DNA from: a virus
Length of the DNA stretch: 64,000 nt
Reading direction: 5' to 3' (one strand)
IMG/VR virus record: IMGVR_UViG_3300025141_000034
Span: 61,025 to 125,024 of that record
The stretch's first letter is position 1; each line of letters begins with the position of its first letter. Below are positions 61,980-64,000 of the stretch, piece after piece. Made by a program: the position numbers and the translations under genes. Under the pieces are notes generated by a model. The model was given only the letters and a program-made list of their open reading frames with translations. It had not been told where the DNA came from and ran no database searches.

Positions 61980-63224
61980 ATGGCAGGAAAAAGTAATACT
62001 TCAGCAACATTTTTTGCACAGAAGAAGCTTCTTGGAAAGGCTCACACGTCAAACCTTAAAGTTGACGGTGAAGAAGTTATTGGATCCAATATCCAGGCTG
62101 CATCAACTCTTATATTTGGAGAAGATATACCAACTGGCCCAAGTCAGACGCTTTACCTTATTCAAAGTGCTTCAAATGGAGGAGCTGCAACTGTTGAATA
62201 TATTCAGTTTGTTCTCACAGCCCTAACAGGCACAACGTACGACGCTGACTCTTCTGGCGGCGGTGCAGGATCAGACTCAGGTGAATCTTCTCAGTCATCT
62301 GGCCCTCACTGCTATAAGTTCGTAATGCCTTCTGACTATACGTCTAACTCTAGTAACGCTAGGGAGGGAAATGGAACATTTAATAATAATAAGATTGTTC
62401 ACGAAACCCTCGGTGCACTTCAGCTAATTCCCCCATTCTTTTCACAGGATTCGCCTAATCCGTATATAGTGAAAATTTTCGAGGATGACGGTGGTGACGC
62501 TGGTGATGAGATTCCCCTTTTGGATAATATTGACTGGAATGTAGACTACTACAATGGTGTTTTATTCTTACAGGATTACGATTCAGGGAAGATACCTGCA
62601 CATGCAAAAGCTTTTGCGTATGTTGGAAAAATGCTTGATGAAGTTGTTTCTAGCGGAAGTAGTGGAGGAGGAGGAGACGGAGATCCAAATGCTACATACC
62701 TTGTTAAGACGGCAACAGGATCACTTAGTGCAGAGAGGGCTTTAGTTGCAGGAACAGGATTAAACTCAGCAGACGCTGGTGCAAATGGTAATTTCACACT
62801 ATCTGTAAATAATTCTGTTGTTGCAACACTTACTGGTTCAATATTTTCTGGTCCTGTGAAAGCTTCTCAGATAACGGGATCCCTTACACGTCTTACTAAT
62901 GGGACTTCATATATGTCTGCTGGGTCTGATATAACTGTAGCATCGTCTTCAGCTGGGCAAATAACCGTAACATCTACTGCACAGGATCAGAGAAAAAAAT
63001 TCCTATATGAAGTTACAGGATCCCATCAGTCATCTGGTAGATTAGAAATACCATCTGTAAATTTCTCTAATGTAGAATATAATCCCAATAGAATTGACAT
63101 ATTTGTAAATGGTCAGATGATGAGTTCTGGATCTGGGAATGACTATTCTCTCCCACACACAGGGTCTATTAAATTTACCTTTGACCTAATTTTAGGAGAC
63201 ATTGTCACAATTAGGACTTACTAA
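61980..63224 (+). CDS. Tail fibre-type structural protein
   Basis: 414 residues following the giant fibre by one base. Gly/Ser linkers (~98-110 and ~235-245) separate beta domains. NIDWNVDYYNGVLFLQDYDSG in the middle and the C-terminal IDIFVNGQMMSSGSGNDYSLPHTGSIKFTFDLILGDIVTI are typical of repeat-containing phage fibre or baseplate appendage proteins. Probably works with the neighbouring fibre. The function is inferred from composition and context. Confidence 0.65.
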   Translation: MAGKSNTSATFFAQKKLLGKAHTSNLKVDGEEVIGSNIQAASTLIFGEDIPTGPSQTLYLIQSASNGGAATVEYIQFVLTALTGTTYDADSSGGGAGSDSGESSQSSGPHCYKFVMPSDYTSNSSNAREGNGTFNNNKIVHETLGALQLIPPFFSQDSPNPYIVKIFEDDGGDAGDEIPLLDNIDWNVDYYNGVLFLQDYDSGKIPAHAKAFAYVGKMLDEVVSSGSSGGGGDGDPNATYLVKTATGSLSAERALVAGTGLNSADAGANGNFTLSVNNSVVATLTGSIFSGPVKASQITGSLTRLTNGTSYMSAGSDITVASSSAGQITVTSTAQDQRKKFLYEVTGSHQSSGRLEIPSVNFSNVEYNPNRIDIFVNGQMMSSGSGNDYSLPHTGSIKFTFDLILGDIVTIRTY

Positions 63225-63299
63225 GCGGTGACATCAAAAATCTTATAAAGTTTCTTCATTTTATAAATTAATTCGTATTCACAGTTTTTTTTGATACTT

Positions 63300-63560
63300 A
63301 TGACTAGAGCTACACCAGCCATGGAATCTAGTCAAAAAATGAAAGAATATTCTACTCCAGACCTATCTCTTGCTGCCTTTTTATTAATGAGGGGTATCAA
63401 GCTAATAGGTGCAGAAAGGCTATCAAGTGGAAAATTTAATTTTACATTTAGTGATCCCGACAATAGATGCGGGATTTTAGCTTTAGAGTTTCTGAACTCG
63501 GAATTTTCTGATTATGATAATCATATTAGAAACCTCAAGAAGGTGATATATAGTAAGTGA
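63300..63560 (+). CDS. Small DUF5659-like protein
   Basis: 86 residues from ATG 63300. YSTPDLSLAAFLLMRGIKLIGAERLSSGKFNFTFSDPDNRCGILALEFLNSEF then IRNLKKVIYS resembles the small DUF5659 domain found in bacteria and phages, whose function is unknown. A TTG at 63291 is possible. The upstream spacer 63225-63299 has TATAAATT at 63262-63269, resembling a T4-type late promoter with one mismatch. Confidence 0.6.
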   Translation: MTRATPAMESSQKMKEYSTPDLSLAAFLLMRGIKLIGAERLSSGKFNFTFSDPDNRCGILALEFLNSEFSDYDNHIRNLKKVIYSK

Positions 63561-63642
63561 GGCAAAGGTCTCACAGTTAAATTTCTTCCTTTGTTAAAGA
63601 CAGCATACGTTAATTTGATTAAATTTTGTTGTTAAGGATTTT

Positions 63643-63696
63643 GTTAGATTTTTAATCTAACGTCACACAATGTGACCTAGATTACGCCAATAATCT
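63643..63696 (+). promoter_or_regulatory. Three consecutive hairpins in the spacer before the last gene
   Basis: GTTAGATT/AATCTAAC (63643-63661, 3-base loop), GTCACA/TGTGAC (63662-63676, 3-base loop) and AGATT/AATCT (63679-63696) lie nearly back to back. No T-tract follows, so they do not look like terminators. TATAAA (63696-63701) and an AAAGGA ribosome-binding site come next. They could be a protein-binding site or a structured leader. The rest of the 159-base spacer is AT-rich and featureless. Confidence 0.45.
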
Positions 63697-63719
63697 ATAA
63701 AACAAAGGAAAAATAAATA

Positions 63720-64000
63720 ATGGCTAATAAAACACAAATTAGGGTAACTCAGCTTTCAGGATCAATTCCGGGAGATACTGAGTCAGCAGCTGCATCAACC
63801 GGCCTAGCTCTCTCAGACCTCGGTGATATTCTTGATCACATGGCCTCCTCTATTAAAAGAATGCACGGTGCAGCTACTTTCACAGCTAACGCATCGGGTT
63901 CATTCTCAACAAACATCTACCCAGCTTCAGATGACGGAGCTGCTCTAGGTTTCACTGATAAGAACTGGTCAGATCTCTATCTTGCTGATGGAGCTGTCAT
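63720..64000 (+). CDS. Structural/tail fibre protein, 3' end outside window
   Basis: An open frame from ATG 63720 (AAAGGA upstream) to the right edge. The visible 93 residues include QIRVTQLSGSIPG, LSDLGDILDHMASSIKRMHGAATFT and IYPASDDGAALGFTDKNWSDLYLADGAV. The last segment is the kind of short beta repeat seen in phage appendage proteins that describe multi-copy fibres. Codon usage is richer in C/G third positions than the preceding small gene, suggesting a strongly expressed virion protein. No further assignment possible. Confidence 0.7.
   Translation, partial: MANKTQIRVTQLSGSIPGDTESAAASTGLALSDLGDILDHMASSIKRMHGAATFTANASGSFSTNIYPASDDGAALGFTDKNWSDLYLADGAV

Noticed and set aside
63262-63269. 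T4-type late promoter TATAAATA
   Set aside because: Sequence is TATAAATT and I saw no exact TATAAATA before other late genes, so one near match is not enough.

Overview
This window looks like one contiguous stretch of a tailed bacteriophage genome: a contractile-tailed, T4-related myovirus. All about 50 genes I accept lie on the + strand, most abut or overlap by a few bases, and their order follows the T4 plan: terminase, portal, prohead protease, core/scaffold, major capsid, neck, sheath, tube, baseplate, tape measure. Sequence distance from T4, a lone family A polymerase palm and a class II (B12-dependent) ribonucleotide reductase suggest a deep-branching ('far-T4' type) phage of an aquatic bacterium. 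That placement and the host habitat are inference from gene content; no database was searched.

Layout. 1-2.9 kb: end of a large virion protein with a LamG-like domain. 2.9-8.4 kb: nucleic-acid genes (RuvC-like resolvase, primase, a one-chain Mre11-Rad50 type nuclease/ATPase) plus small proteins. 8.4-20.1 kb: head module (TerL, portal, protease, several small head/core candidates, acidic scaffold, major capsid protein), closed by a strong terminator. 20.2-23.0 kb: accessory block with a sulfotransferase, a structured leader ahead of a small virion-type protein, and an FtsZ-like GTPase. 23.1-44.8 kb: neck, two tandem sheath paralogues, tube, baseplate and tape measure. 44.9-56.8 kb: replication and nucleotide metabolism (compact family A polymerase, HD protein, gp32-type SSB, UvsX/RecA, 5'-3' exonuclease, DnaB-type helicase, NrdJ) with a ClpP-like protease. 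56.8-58.1 kb: amidase endolysin and acyl-CoA thioesterase. 58.2 kb to the end: large fibre/adhesin-type proteins, the last one cut by the window edge.

The features most worth following are: (i) an FtsZ-like GTPase with all recognisable nucleotide and catalytic loops, encoded between capsid and neck genes; (ii) a short basic N-terminal helix ending in (L/I)xE that recurs on otherwise unrelated proteins and resembles the T4 capsid-targeting tag plus prohead-protease cleavage site; (iii) a gene in which one such tag follows an internal ribosome-binding site and which ends in a 12-A run where a -1 shift opens a plausible 67-residue extension; (iv) an Mre11-Rad50 fusion; and (v) a roughly 400-residue family A polymerase with HDA in place of HDE. 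No gene-free stretch exceeds about 160 bases. I saw no tRNA, CRISPR array, insertion sequence or integrase.
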